Part shown: piece by piece, positions 41,971 to 51,019 of the stretch | Position numbering within the stretch: position 1 is the stretch's first letter | How the letters are laid out: each line of letters opens with the position of its first letter | Notes under the pieces: model-generated | The model's input: only the letters and a program-made list of their open reading frames with translations | Database searches by the model: none | What the model was told of the DNA's origin: nothing | Program-made: the position numbers and the translations under genes | From: Agathobaculum butyriciproducens | GTDB taxonomy: Bacteria; Bacillota; Clostridia; Oscillospirales; Butyricicoccaceae | Reading direction: 5' to 3' | DNA length: 64,000 nucleotides | Assembly (NCBI GenBank): GCA_003096535.1 | Contig: QEKJ01000003.1 | Location: 137,068 to 201,067, forward strand

Positions 41971-42873
41971 TTGACCGATATGCTTAAGAACTGTCAGCTG
42001 TGTCCGCGCGCCTGCGGCGCAGACCGCACAAAGAGCCGCGGAGCCTGCGGTGCAGGCATCGAAATCGAAGCTACACGCGCATCGCTTCATATGTGGGAGG
42101 AGCCGCCGATTTCGGGTACAAATGGCTCGGGCACGGTGTTTTTCTCTCATTGCTCGCTCGGCTGTGTGTTCTGCCAAAACCGCAAGATCAGCCGCAGAGA
42201 GGCCGAGGGACAGAACATTACGGCAGATGCACTGGCGAAAACCTTTCTCTCTCTGGAGAAAAAAGGTGCGCATAACATCAACCTTGTTACCGGTGCCCAT
42301 TATGTGCCGCAAATTATCGAAGCGCTGCAAATTGCCCGAAAACAGGGGCTTTCGCTTCCTGTTGTATACAATTCCAGCGGATATGAGCAGGTGGAAACGC
42401 TGCAGCTGCTCGATGGTCACATTGACATCTATCTGCCGGATTACAAGTATTACAGCAGCTACTATGCAGGTCTGTACTCGCATGCGGAGGATTATCGTGA
42501 GTTCGCCGTTCCGGCTATTGATGAAATGGTGCGCCAGACAGGTGCACCGCAGTTTGATAAAAATGGTCTGCTGAAGCGCGGCACCGTCATCCGGCATTTG
42601 ATGCTGCCCGGACTGGCCGGCGACACAGCGCAGGTGCTTCGGGATATTGCCTCTCGATGGGGCGACAGCGTGCTTGTCAGCCTTATGCGGCAGTACACGC
42701 CGTTTGATATGCAGGATTATCCCGAGCTTGACCGCACTATCACCGCAGAGGAGTACGCAGATGCCTGTACGCTGTTCGGTGAGCTTGGACTCGGCGGTTT
42801 TTTTCAGCAGGACGAATCCATCAGCGAGAGTTTTATTCCCGCCTTTGACGGCACAGGATTGGAGGAAAATTAA
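41971..42873 (+). CDS. PflX-like radical SAM protein
   Basis: 300 residues. The radical SAM cluster is bound by the CSLGCVFCQN motif (Cys-x3-Cys-x2-Cys, ~residue 65). An additional cysteine cluster at the N-terminus (CQLCPRACG...RGACG) matches the COG1313/PflX group. Related activases introduce glycyl radicals, but the target of PflX proteins is not established. TTG start with GGAGGG six bases upstream; an ATG three codons later is an alternative. It is directly followed by a thiD-like kinase gene, with which it shares its transcript. Confidence 0.87.
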   Translation: MTDMLKNCQLCPRACGADRTKSRGACGAGIEIEATRASLHMWEEPPISGTNGSGTVFFSHCSLGCVFCQNRKISRREAEGQNITADALAKTFLSLEKKGAHNINLVTGAHYVPQIIEALQIARKQGLSLPVVYNSSGYEQVETLQLLDGHIDIYLPDYKYYSSYYAGLYSHAEDYREFAVPAIDEMVRQTGAPQFDKNGLLKRGTVIRHLMLPGLAGDTAQVLRDIASRWGDSVLVSLMRQYTPFDMQDYPELDRTITAEEYADACTLFGELGLGGFFQQDESISESFIPAFDGTGLEEN

Positions 42874-42874
42874 C

Positions 42875-43672
42875 ATGAAAACCGTTCTCAGCATTGCAGG
42901 CACCGACCCGACAGGCGGCGCAGGTATTCAGACCGACCTGAAAACCTTTGAAGCCTTCGGCGTGTATGGCATGGCCGTTATCACTGTCGTATGTGCACAA
43001 AATACCACTGGTGTATTCGGTATGCAGCCGGTTTCCGCTGAACTGGTTGGCAAACAGATTGACTGTGTGTTTGACGATATTTTCCCGGATGCCGTCAAGG
43101 TCGGCATGCTGTATGACGCAGAGATTATTCACACAGTAGCGGAGCGCTTGAAGGCGTACCACGCCAAGAATATCGTACTCGACCCGGTAATGATGTCCTC
43201 AAGCGGTACCGCGCTGCTGCATCACGATGCGGCAAAGGTTCTGCAGGAGGAGCTGTTCCCACTGTGCACTCTGGTAACGCCTAATCTGCATGAGGCAGCC
43301 GCTGTCTGCAGCCATAAAATCACCAATCGTGAAGATATGGAGCAGGCGGCCCGCGAGATCGTCGGCAAGACCGGCGGTGCCGTTCTGGTCAAGGGTGGTC
43401 ATCTGGCAGACTGCGCAGATGATCTGCTGTTTGACGGCACAGGAATGCACTGGCTTCCCGCGCCGCGTATTGACAACCCGAACACGCACGGTACCGGCTG
43501 CACGCTATCCAGTGCAATCGCATGCGGACTGGCACAGGGCGTGTCGCTCGTCGACAGCGTCAAGCGGGCCAAGCGGTATCTGACCGCCTGCATTGACTTC
43601 AGGCTGAATCTTGGTCACGGTTCCGGTCCGCTGCAGCACCGCATTGCGGATTGGGAGAACTGGCATGCGTGA
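42875..43672 (+). CDS. Second HMP/pyridoxal kinase of the ThiD family
   Basis: 265 residues, ribokinase fold, starting MKTVLSIAGTDPTGGAGIQTDLKTFEA. It has AVKVGMLYDAEII, DPVMMSSSGTALL and the catalytic [14 protein letters not shown] motif. It is a paralogue of the riboswitch-controlled thiD at 21498, with the same residue order but GTDPTGGAG in place of GSDCSGGAG. In Firmicutes such copies act on HMP, HMP-P or pyridoxal; with pdxST nearby but 14 kb away, a vitamin B6 salvage role is possible. ATG at 42875; its ribosome site (GGAGG) overlaps the 3' end of the radical SAM gene. Confidence 0.88.
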   Translation: MKTVLSIAGTDPTGGAGIQTDLKTFEAFGVYGMAVITVVCAQNTTGVFGMQPVSAELVGKQIDCVFDDIFPDAVKVGMLYDAEIIHTVAERLKAYHAKNIVLDPVMMSSSGTALLHHDAAKVLQEELFPLCTLVTPNLHEAAAVCSHKITNREDMEQAAREIVGKTGGAVLVKGGHLADCADDLLFDGTGMHWLPAPRIDNPNTHGTGCTLSSAIACGLAQGVSLVDSVKRAKRYLTACIDFRLNLGHGSGPLQHRIADWENWHA

Positions 43673-43806
43673 ACTGCGGTGCATTCCCGACGCAGGCCAA
43701 GCATTTCAATTTTTCAAAATGTAAGCAGGAAAAAGTGCAAAGAATACAGGGGCAAAAGGCTGAAGAAAGCTTCTTGTCCCTGCACTCATTTACACTGCAC
43801 CGGTGT

Positions 43807-43903
43807 TGTTTCATACCTTAATCCAAAGCAAAAAGACGAGTAAGCAAACCCCATTCGGAGAAACTTACTCGTCTTTTCTTGCGCGCTGTTTTCAGCGCGC
43901 CCC
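43807..43903. repeat. Dispersed terminator-like repeat, copy B
   Basis: Near-identical to copy A (34889-34983), in the same orientation, but better preserved. The core is a perfect 14-bp stem AAAAGACGAGTAAG (43831-43844) / CTTACTCGTCTTTT (43864-43877), then a perfect 8-bp hairpin GCGCGCTG-TTTT-CAGCGCGC (43881-43900). It lies between convergent thiD-like and hydF genes, about six bases before the hydF stop. Confidence 0.8.
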
Positions 43904-43908
43904 ATGTT

Positions 43909-45126
43909 TTATCCGTTTGCGGTGCTGCTCCATGCCTGATGCAGATCAGGGAACGGAGCAAGCGCACGATCAAGAATGCCGTGCATATGAGCGATGGCAA
44001 TGCCATAGTTGGTCATCGGCACATTCCGCTCGGCGCTGTGCCGCAGACGATACTGCATTTCCCGCTCGTTCAGCATGCAGCCGCCGCAGTGCACGACAAG
44101 TGCGTACTTGCTCACGTCCTCAGGAAACTCATTACCCGCGGTAAACGAGAACTGCACATCTTTGCCGGTAAATCTGCGAATCCAGTTCGGCAGTTTTTCC
44201 GTGCCGATATCGCCGCACTGGCGGTGATGCGTGCAGCCTTCGGAGATGAGCACAGTATCGCCATCCTGCAAAGAATTCAGCTGTGCAGCACCGAGAATCG
44301 CCTGCCGCAGATTGCCTTTGTATCGGGCAAACAGGATGGAGAACGAGGTCAGCTGGACATTTTTCGGCACCAGCTTGTCCACAATGCCGAACGCCTGCGA
44401 GTCCGTGATAACCAGCCGCGGCGGCTCACGCAGGGATTCCAGCGTGCGGGTCAGCTCGGTTTCGCGGGTGACAAGCGAAATTGCGCCTGCTTCCAGAATA
44501 TCGCGGATGGTCTGCTGCTGCGGCAGGATCAGCCGGCCTTTCGGTGCGGCTGAGTCGATCGGCACGACCAGTACGACTGTGTCATTCGGCGCAAGCAGGT
44601 CAGCGACCAGACGTTTTTCCGGCTCAGTCGGCTTGACGGCTCGTGCGATCAGTTCCTTGAGTTCACGGATATTGCTGTCGGCTGCTGCGCTGACGTAAAT
44701 CTCGTTTTCCGGCATGGCGGCAGGAACCGAAGTCAAATCCGCCTTGTTGTGCGCGATGACAAACGGAATCTCCCGCTTGCGGAACAGCTCGATAAGCTCC
44801 TGCTCGGCAGGCTGCAAACCGCGCGTGCTGTCCGTGACAAGAACCGCAATATCCGTCTTTTCCAGCACGCGGAGCGCCCGGCGAACACGTTCCTCACCGA
44901 GCGTGCCCTCATCATCAATGCCCGGCGTGTCGATGATAACCACCGGACCGATAGGGAGCAGTTCCATCGCCTTCTGCACCGGATCGGTGGTCGTGCCCTT
45001 GACATCGGAAACAATGGACAGTGTTTGTCCGGTCACGCGGTTTACCACGCTGGATTTGCCCGCATTGCGCAGACCGAAAAAGCCGATGTGTACGCGCTCG
45101 CCGGAGGGCTGTGCGTTCAGTCCCAT
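43909..45126 (-). CDS. hydF: [FeFe]-hydrogenase maturation GTPase HydF
   Basis: 405 residues. Scaffold on which the H-cluster 2Fe subcluster is built and delivered to hydrogenase. The N-terminal GTPase has the P-loop GLRNAGKSSVVNR (~residue 19), switch GTTTDP, DTPGIDD and NKAD. The C-terminal domain binds an Fe-S cluster through CTHHRQCGD and HCGGCML (the Cys-x-His...His-Cys-x-x-Cys pattern). Last gene of the hydE-hydG-hydF unit, 12 bp after hydG. Confidence 0.97.
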   Translation of the reverse strand: MGLNAQPSGERVHIGFFGLRNAGKSSVVNRVTGQTLSIVSDVKGTTTDPVQKAMELLPIGPVVIIDTPGIDDEGTLGEERVRRALRVLEKTDIAVLVTDSTRGLQPAEQELIELFRKREIPFVIAHNKADLTSVPAAMPENEIYVSAAADSNIRELKELIARAVKPTEPEKRLVADLLAPNDTVVLVVPIDSAAPKGRLILPQQQTIRDILEAGAISLVTRETELTRTLESLREPPRLVITDSQAFGIVDKLVPKNVQLTSFSILFARYKGNLRQAILGAAQLNSLQDGDTVLISEGCTHHRQCGDIGTEKLPNWIRRFTGKDVQFSFTAGNEFPEDVSKYALVVHCGGCMLNEREMQYRLRHSAERNVPMTNYGIAIAHMHGILDRALAPFPDLHQAWSSTANG

Positions 45127-45138
45127 AGGAAACCCTCC

Positions 45139-46587
45139 TTAGAAGCGGAAATCACGGCGGTTGGAGCTGCAGATATCCTTGATATGCTCGGCTGCAATTT
45201 CGCGCACCTTATCGCGCGGGATTTTTTTAAGTTCCTCCTGAATCAGCTCCATGCCGACCCGCTTGGTGTCTTCGCTGGCGTAATCGACCAGATACTCGGC
45301 AAGCGTCATCAGTGCATTCGGGTGGCAGCAGTTGAGGATCTGGCCGCTCTTGCACAGACTCATAAAGCGGTCGCCGGTGCGGCCCTCGCGGTAGCAGGCG
45401 GTGCAGAACGACGGAATAAACCCAAGCTGCATGAGCCAGTGAACAACCTCATCGAGCGAGCGCTGATCGGATACATCAAACTGCTCAGAGTCGTGCGGAC
45501 GCTCCTCTTCCTCATAGCCGCCGACCGAGGTACGGGAAGCACCGCTGATCTGCGAAATACCCAGACCAAGCGCCCGCTCGCGCACCTGCTGGCTCTCGCG
45601 GGTGGAGATGATCATGCCGGTGTACGGCACGGCAATGCGGATGCACGCGATAACCTTTGCGAACAGCTCGTCACTCAGGCCGTTGTCGAATACATCCGGG
45701 TCAATATCATCCGCGCGCTTGATACGCGGCACGCTGATAGTATGCGGGCCAACGCCGTGTACAGCCTCCAGATGCTCGGCGTGCATGAGCAGACCGGCGA
45801 ACTCGTATTTGTACATCTCCAGACCGAACAGAACACCCAGACCAACGTCGTCGATACCGCCGTCCATCGCACGATCCATTGCTTCGGTGTGGTAGTCGTA
45901 ATCGTGCTTCGGACCTGCCGGGTGCAGCTTGAGGTAGCTCTGCTTGTGGTAGGTCTCCTGAAACAGAATGTAAGTGCCGATGCCTGCGTCCTTCAGCTTG
46001 CGGTAGTTCTCGACTGTGGTCGCTGCAATGTTGACGTTAACACGTCGAATCGCACCGTTTTTATGCTTGATGGAGTAAATGGTGTTGATGCACTCGAGAA
46101 TGTACTCAATCGGGTTGTTGACCGGGTCCTCACCAGCCTCAATGGCAAGACGCTTGTGACCCATATCCTGCAGCGCGATAACCTCGCGGGCGACCTCTTC
46201 CTGCGTCAGCTTTTTGCGGGTGATATGGCGGTTTTTCGCGTGATACGGACAGTAAACACAGCCGTTTACGCAGTAATTCGACAGATACAGCGGCGCAAAC
46301 ATAACAATACGGTTGCCGTAGAACGCCAGCTTGATCTCCTCGGCCAGCTGATACATCTCCTCGATCTTTTCGGGAATATCGCAGGCCAGCAGCACGGAGG
46401 CTTCGCGATGCGTCAGACCGGCACAGTGTACGCCGGTGGCGGTCTTCTGCGGACGGGCCTTTTCCAGAATGCTGTCGATCAGCTCGATGTTGTGCTTGTT
46501 CTCCTCGGCGTATTTCAGCGTTTCAAGGATTTCCTCATGGTTGATAAACTCCTCTGCATGGAGTGATTTCGGGTTGTACTGAGCCAT
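45139..46587 (-). CDS. hydG: [FeFe]-hydrogenase H-cluster maturase HydG (tyrosine lyase)
   Basis: 482 residues. A radical SAM enzyme that cleaves tyrosine to CO and cyanide ligands for the H-cluster. The radical SAM motif is CVNGCVYC (~residue 105). The C-terminal auxiliary-cluster cysteines are in CTACYREGRTGDRFMSLC (Cys-x2-Cys-x13-Cys). Middle motifs such as HAEHLEAVHGVGPHTISVPR are HydG-typical. It lies between hydE (72-bp gap) and hydF (12 bp). Confidence 0.97.
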   Translation of the reverse strand: MAQYNPKSLHAEEFINHEEILETLKYAEENKHNIELIDSILEKARPQKTATGVHCAGLTHREASVLLACDIPEKIEEMYQLAEEIKLAFYGNRIVMFAPLYLSNYCVNGCVYCPYHAKNRHITRKKLTQEEVAREVIALQDMGHKRLAIEAGEDPVNNPIEYILECINTIYSIKHKNGAIRRVNVNIAATTVENYRKLKDAGIGTYILFQETYHKQSYLKLHPAGPKHDYDYHTEAMDRAMDGGIDDVGLGVLFGLEMYKYEFAGLLMHAEHLEAVHGVGPHTISVPRIKRADDIDPDVFDNGLSDELFAKVIACIRIAVPYTGMIISTRESQQVRERALGLGISQISGASRTSVGGYEEEERPHDSEQFDVSDQRSLDEVVHWLMQLGFIPSFCTACYREGRTGDRFMSLCKSGQILNCCHPNALMTLAEYLVDYASEDTKRVGMELIQEELKKIPRDKVREIAAEHIKDICSSNRRDFRF

Positions 46588-46659
46588 TTTTTCGTTTTCC
46601 TTTCTTATCTTGCGGTCAGAAGATTACTCTTTCCGTCAGAGTCCCTTAAAATGTATCAC

Positions 46660-47706
46660 TTATCGGATAATATCTCCGCGTGCGGTAACAATCCGGCAGC
46701 CGACCGACGCCACACGGCGCGACAGGCAGCCGATGCACTGTGCAGCCTCCTCGCCGGTACATAGTTTGCCGTCGTACAGTGCATATTTTTTTCGCACCCC
46801 AAGCGGAGACAGATTGGGCATCACTACGTTTGCACCAGCCTGCAGTCCGCGCTCGCGGCCGTCCGGCCGGATGGTGCCAAGCGCCGTTGTGGCGGGCAGC
46901 AGCAAATGCGGCTGGATCAGCCGCAGCAGTGACAGCAGATACACTGTCTGCTCACACGTTCCTGCCGGAAAATCGCGGAACGGTGTGTCTTTCTGCGGAA
47001 TAAACGGGCCGATACCGCACATCTCCGGCCGAAATTCTTCGATGAACTTTAAGTCCTCAGCGAGTGTCCGCGCCGTCTGATACGGCGAGCCAACCATAAA
47101 GCCACAGCCGGTCTGGTAGCCGATGTCTTTCAAATCACGAAGGCAGCGCATGCGGTTGTCAAACGACATCTGCGCCGGATGCAGCTTTTCATAATGTGCC
47201 TTATTGGCGGTTTCGTGACGGAGCAGATAACGGTCCGCGCCTGCGTCGAACATCGCCTGATAGGCTTCACGAGGGAACTCTCCGAGCGACAGCGTTACTG
47301 CACAGTCCGGAAACTCGGCTTTGATCTGTCGTACCAGATGGCAAACCACATCGACTGAGAATGCGCCGTCCTCGCCGCCCTGCATGACAAAAGTGCGGAA
47401 GCCGAGCGCATAACCTTCCCGGGCACAGTCCAGTATCTGCGCCTCGGTCAGTCGATAGCGGTCACATGCGGGATTGGAACGCCGGATACCGCAGTAATAG
47501 CAGTCGTTACGGCAGATATTGCCGATTTCGATCAGTCCGCGAATGTACACATCCGTACCGTATACCTGTTTGCGTAAGGCAACCGCTTTCTCCGCGGCAT
47601 AGGCCGCCAGTTCGTCGCTCTGGTTTTCGATCAGATATTCGTATTCCTCTATTGACAGACTGTGCTGCGCTTCCAGCCGGTCAATGAGCTGCTTCGCCTT
47701 ATTCAT
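46660..47706 (-). CDS. hydE: [FeFe]-hydrogenase maturase HydE
   Basis: 348 residues from the ATG at 47706. A radical SAM enzyme of H-cluster assembly, thought to make the dithiolate precursor. The radical SAM motif is CRNDCYYCGIRR (~residue 60), with GFRTFVMQGGEDG, LSLGEFP and RHETANKAHY characteristic of HydE. The second cluster site near the C-terminus is represented by CIGCLSRRVASVGC. It overlaps the regulator gene by eight bases; an ATG four codons upstream is possible but has no ribosome site. Confidence 0.97.
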   Translation of the reverse strand: MNKAKQLIDRLEAQHSLSIEEYEYLIENQSDELAAYAAEKAVALRKQVYGTDVYIRGLIEIGNICRNDCYYCGIRRSNPACDRYRLTEAQILDCAREGYALGFRTFVMQGGEDGAFSVDVVCHLVRQIKAEFPDCAVTLSLGEFPREAYQAMFDAGADRYLLRHETANKAHYEKLHPAQMSFDNRMRCLRDLKDIGYQTGCGFMVGSPYQTARTLAEDLKFIEEFRPEMCGIGPFIPQKDTPFRDFPAGTCEQTVYLLSLLRLIQPHLLLPATTALGTIRPDGRERGLQAGANVVMPNLSPLGVRKKYALYDGKLCTGEEAAQCIGCLSRRVASVGCRIVTARGDIIR

Positions 47707-47956
47707 CGCTCTGCACATTGGAGTATGCGGTCTTGACGCTGATACCGTCCAGATTGCCGATCTTGCCGGACAAAGCCGAGATCACATCCTGCGGCGCATC
47801 AATGGCGATGGACACAATGTTGATATTGCGCGCTCGATAGGGAATACCCATGCGCCCGATGATATAGCTGCCGTACTCATGCAGCAGGGTATTGAGCCGT
47901 TCCACAGAATCCGTGTTCTCTACCACGATTCCCATTACGGCAACTCTTGTTTGCAT
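47699..47956 (-). CDS. TM1266-family iron-only hydrogenase system regulator
   Basis: 85 residues. An ACT/NikR-C-like small domain protein, starting MQTRVAVMGIVVENTDSVE and containing the conserved GSYIIGRMGIPYR and SIAIDAPQDVISALSGKIGNLDGISVKT. TM1266 homologues are often the first gene of hydrogenase maturation operons and are presumed regulators (family knowledge, not direct proof). GAGGTG precedes the ATG at 47956. It overlaps hydE by eight bases. The transcript has a ~156-nt leader with a terminator. Confidence 0.9.
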   Translation of the reverse strand: MQTRVAVMGIVVENTDSVERLNTLLHEYGSYIIGRMGIPYRARNINIVSIAIDAPQDVISALSGKIGNLDGISVKTAYSNVQSDE

Positions 47957-47972
47957 AAAAACACCTCGGAAT

Positions 47973-48112
47973 AAAAAATAACTGCGTCCTCTGAAAGACG
48001 CAGTCCGGTACAGATATAAACGGCGCTTCCGTGCAGAAAACGCTGCAATACGATGTGGACGGCTCCTTTCATGCAGAATCTGCGGACGCAGAGGCTTACT
48101 GTCAGGATCGCT
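47973..48112 (-). promoter_or_regulatory. Candidate attenuator/riboswitch leader of the hydrogenase maturation operon
   Basis: The transcript should begin near 48112. A terminator, ACTGCGTC (complement of 47997-48004) / GACGCAGT (complement of 47981-47988), followed by TATTTTTT, ends 17 nt before the regulator gene. Near the 5' end, CTGCGTCC (complement of 48084-48091) is an exact 8-base match to the terminator's 3' strand GGACGCAG (complement of 47982-47989), so a mutually exclusive antiterminator is possible. Other hairpins (CTGC-GCAG; TGCAG-CTGCA) lie between. No known riboswitch consensus is recognised. Confidence 0.55.
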
Positions 48113-48118
48113 ACCTCT

Positions 48119-48147
48119 ATTATAGAGGATAGTCGGCAGACCCGCAA
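48119..48147 (-). promoter_or_regulatory. Promoter of the hydrogenase maturation operon, inside a palindrome
   Basis: Minus-strand TTGCGG (48142-48147), 17-bp spacer, TATAAT (48119-48124). The -10 is in the centre of the 15-bp palindrome CCTCTATTATAGAGG (48114-48128), a possible repressor site. Confidence 0.65.
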
Positions 48148-48382
48148 GCAAAACCGACGATTTTATGCAAAGAATTATTTTCGCAAAAATATGTATGATA
48201 TTTTTGTCGAATTTTATCCTTCCAAATCTATATCTTGTATGGTACAATGCAATAGCAGCACACGATATATGGGTATGTGCTTTTGCACTTCGCCTGTAAA
48301 CGGCAGTGCTTTTTTGTTCGCTTTTTGTCGGACAATATGATATAATAATGAACGTATGAAATTTAGAGAGGAAGAACAACAC

Positions 48383-50503
48383 ATGGTTCGAGTTGTCAAA
48401 AAGGATCACACCAAAGAACCGTTTAACATCCAGAAGGTTGTTATCGCCGTTAATAAGTCGGCAAACCGAGTCCTCTACAACTTTACAGAGGATGAGCTGA
48501 AGTCGATCTGCAATCATGTCGAGGGTTATATCCGTGACCATCACATGACCGAGATTCAGATCTGGCAAATGCACAACATCGTCGAGTCCGCGCTGGAGGC
48601 GGTGCGCCCGGAGGTTGCCAAAAGCTACCGCGACTACCGCAACTATAAGCAGGATTTTGTCGGCATGCTGGACAGCGTATACCAGAAAAGCCAGTCCATC
48701 ATGTATATCGGCGATAAGGAAAATTCCAACACGGATTCCGCGCTGGTCTCCACCAAGCGCAGCCTGATCTTCAATCAGCTCAATAAGGAGCTGTACCAGA
48801 AGTTCTTTATGAACACCGAGGAACTGCAGGCCTGTCGGGACGGCTACATTTACGTCCACGATATGTCGGCGCGCCGCGATACCATGAACTGCTGCCTGTT
48901 TGATGTAGCGAGTGTCCTCAAGGACGGCTTTGAGATGGGCAATCTGTGGTACAACGAGCCGAAAACACTTAATGTTGCATTTGACGTAATCGGCGATATC
49001 GTGCTGTCTGCGGCGAGCCAGCAGTACGGCGGCTTTACCGTGCCGTCGGTCGATCTGCTGCTCGAGCCGTATGCCGAGCGCAGCTACAAAATGCTGACCG
49101 AGAAGTATACTCGTCTGGGTCTGGATGCTGATACGGTCGAGAAGGAAGTTATGGCGGACATTCTCAACGACTTTGAGCAGGGCTTCCAGGGCTGGGAATA
49201 CAAGTTCAACACGGTAGCATCCAGCCGCGGCGACTATCCGTTCATCACCATGACGATGGGCACCGGCACGGGCCGCTTCGCAAAGCTGGCCTCCATCACC
49301 ATGCTGAACGTGCGCCGCAAGGGGCAGGGTAAAAAGGGCCAGAAGAAGCCCGTACTGTTCCCGAAGATCGTATTCCTGTATGATGAGAACCTGCACGGTC
49401 CCGGTAAGCCGCTCGAGGATGTATTTGAAGCCGGTATCCTGTGCTCGTCCCGCGCGATGTACCCGGACTGGCTTTCGCTCACCGGCGAGGGTTATGTGCC
49501 GAGTATGTACAAAAAGTACGGCGCGATTGTCAGCCCGATGGGCTGCCGTGCGTTCCTGTCTCCGTGGTTCGAGCGCGGCGGCATGAAGCCTGCGGACGAG
49601 AACGACAAGCCGGTATTTGTCGGCCGTTGGAACATTGGTGCGGTATCGCTGCACCTGCCGATGATCTACGCCAAGGCTCAGCAGGAGAGCCGTCCGTTCC
49701 GCGAGGTGCTGGACTACTATCTGGAGCTTATCCGCAAGCTACATATCCGCACCTATGCGTACCTGGGGGAGATGCGTGCATCTACCAATCCGCTGGCGTA
49801 CTGCGAGGGCGGTTTCTACGGCGGACATCTCAAGCCGTCGGACAAGATCAAGCCGATCATGAAAACCGCTACTGCGTCGTTCGGCATTACTGCACTTAAC
49901 GAGCTGCAGGAGTTGTACAACGGCAAATCGCTTGCCGAAGACGGTCAGTTTGCCCTCGAAACACTGCAGTATATCAACGATAAGGTCGAACAGTTCAAGA
50001 ACGAGGACGGCAATCTGTATGCTATCTACGGTACACCGGCAGAGAGTCTGTGCGGTTTGCAGGTCGAGCAGTTCCGCAAGAAATACGGCATCATCGAGGG
50101 TGTTTCCGATCGTCCGTATGTCTCCAACAGCTTCCACTGCCACGTTACCGAGGACCTGACACCGATTCAGAAGCAGGATCTTGAGGGTCGTTTCTGGAAT
50201 CTGTGCAACGGCGGCAAGATCCAGTACGTCAAGTACCCGATTGACTACAACCATGAGGCGATTCGCTCTCTGGTGCGCCGCGCCATGGCAAAGGGCTTCT
50301 ATGAGGGTGTCAATCTTTCACTCGCGTACTGCGATGACTGCGGTCATGAGGAGCTTTCCATGGACGTCTGCCCGAAGTGCGGCAGCCGCAACCTTACCAA
50401 AATCGAGAGAATGAACGGCTATCTTTCCTACTCTCGCGTGAAGGGCGATACGCGCCTGAACGATGCCAAGATGGCCGAAATTGCTGAAAGAAAGAGTATG
50501 TAA
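48383..50503 (+). CDS. nrdD: Anaerobic ribonucleoside-triphosphate reductase
   Basis: 706 residues. Oxygen-sensitive glycyl-radical enzyme making deoxynucleotides. An ATP-cone at residues ~1-95 (RVVKKDHTKEPFNIQKVVIAVNKS) is followed by the ten-stranded barrel and, at the C-terminus, a zinc site CDDCGHEELSMDVCPKCG and the glycyl-radical loop MNGYLSYSRVKGD. The ATG at 48383 has AGAGGAAG eight bases upstream; an ATG nine codons earlier lacks a site. TATAAT at 48341-48346 may be its -10. Two 12/16 matches to NrdR boxes lie upstream (48225-48240 and 48260-48275), with non-standard spacing. Confidence 0.97.
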   Translation: MVRVVKKDHTKEPFNIQKVVIAVNKSANRVLYNFTEDELKSICNHVEGYIRDHHMTEIQIWQMHNIVESALEAVRPEVAKSYRDYRNYKQDFVGMLDSVYQKSQSIMYIGDKENSNTDSALVSTKRSLIFNQLNKELYQKFFMNTEELQACRDGYIYVHDMSARRDTMNCCLFDVASVLKDGFEMGNLWYNEPKTLNVAFDVIGDIVLSAASQQYGGFTVPSVDLLLEPYAERSYKMLTEKYTRLGLDADTVEKEVMADILNDFEQGFQGWEYKFNTVASSRGDYPFITMTMGTGTGRFAKLASITMLNVRRKGQGKKGQKKPVLFPKIVFLYDENLHGPGKPLEDVFEAGILCSSRAMYPDWLSLTGEGYVPSMYKKYGAIVSPMGCRAFLSPWFERGGMKPADENDKPVFVGRWNIGAVSLHLPMIYAKAQQESRPFREVLDYYLELIRKLHIRTYAYLGEMRASTNPLAYCEGGFYGGHLKPSDKIKPIMKTATASFGITALNELQELYNGKSLAEDGQFALETLQYINDKVEQFKNEDGNLYAIYGTPAESLCGLQVEQFRKKYGIIEGVSDRPYVSNSFHCHVTEDLTPIQKQDLEGRFWNLCNGGKIQYVKYPIDYNHEAIRSLVRRAMAKGFYEGVNLSLAYCDDCGHEELSMDVCPKCGSRNLTKIERMNGYLSYSRVKGDTRLNDAKMAEIAERKSM

Positions 50504-50508
50504 CACGA

Positions 50509-51003
50509 ATGCAGTATCACAATATAACCAAGGACGATATGCTCAACGGCGATGGCCTGCGTGTTGTGCTGTGGGTGGCCGGCTGCGGACACGCCTGTCC
50601 CGGCTGTCACAACCCCATCACATGGGACGCGGAAGGCGGACTGCTGTTTGATCAGGCAGCAAAGGCTGAGCTGTTCACCGAGCTTGGCAAGGACTATATC
50701 TCCGGCATCACGTTTTCCGGCGGTGATCCGCTTTTCCCCGGCAACCGCGAGGAGATCAGCGAGCTGTGCCGCGAGATTCGGCAAAAGTTTCCGGATAAGA
50801 CCATCTGGCTGTATACCGGCTACCGCTGGGAGGAAATCAAGTGGCTGCCGTTTCTTGATCAGATTGACGTGCTGATCGACGGTCGTTTTGTACAGGCGCA
50901 GGCCGATCCGCAGCTTCACTGGCGCGGCAGTGCCAACCAGCGCGTGATTGATGTTCCGCGCACGCTTGCGGCTAACAGTATCGTCCTGCATGACGATAAG
51001 TAA
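50509..51003 (+). CDS. nrdG: Anaerobic ribonucleotide reductase activase
   Basis: 164 residues. A radical SAM enzyme that installs the glycyl radical in NrdD. Cluster motif CGHACPGCHNPITW (Cys-x3-Cys-x2-Cys, ~residue 26), then ITFSGGDPLFPGN and IWLYTGYRWEEI. It begins five bases after nrdD; the weak ribosome site implies coupling. Followed by dut, all three acting in deoxynucleotide supply. Confidence 0.96.
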   Translation: MQYHNITKDDMLNGDGLRVVLWVAGCGHACPGCHNPITWDAEGGLLFDQAAKAELFTELGKDYISGITFSGGDPLFPGNREEISELCREIRQKFPDKTIWLYTGYRWEEIKWLPFLDQIDVLIDGRFVQAQADPQLHWRGSANQRVIDVPRTLAANSIVLHDDK

Positions 51004-51019
51004 AAAGGAGTGCTGAATT

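Noticed and set aside
47935..48147. Leader peptide within the hydrogenase operon leader
   Set aside because: A frame starting with an ATG near 48075 crosses the terminator and ends in the regulator gene. It lacks a run of regulatory codons, so peptide-based attenuation is unconvincing.
48225..48275. NrdR boxes upstream of nrdD
   Set aside because: Two 16-bp stretches match the NrdR consensus at 12 positions, but they are 35 bp apart instead of about 31 or 42 and have non-consensus ends. Kept only as a weak remark in the nrdD entry.
47699..49654. 651-codon frame that includes the TM1266-type regulator
   Set aside because: The true gene is only the last 85 codons (from 47956), where family similarity and a GAGGTG site begin. 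The rest is antisense to nrdD or the leader, including its terminator.
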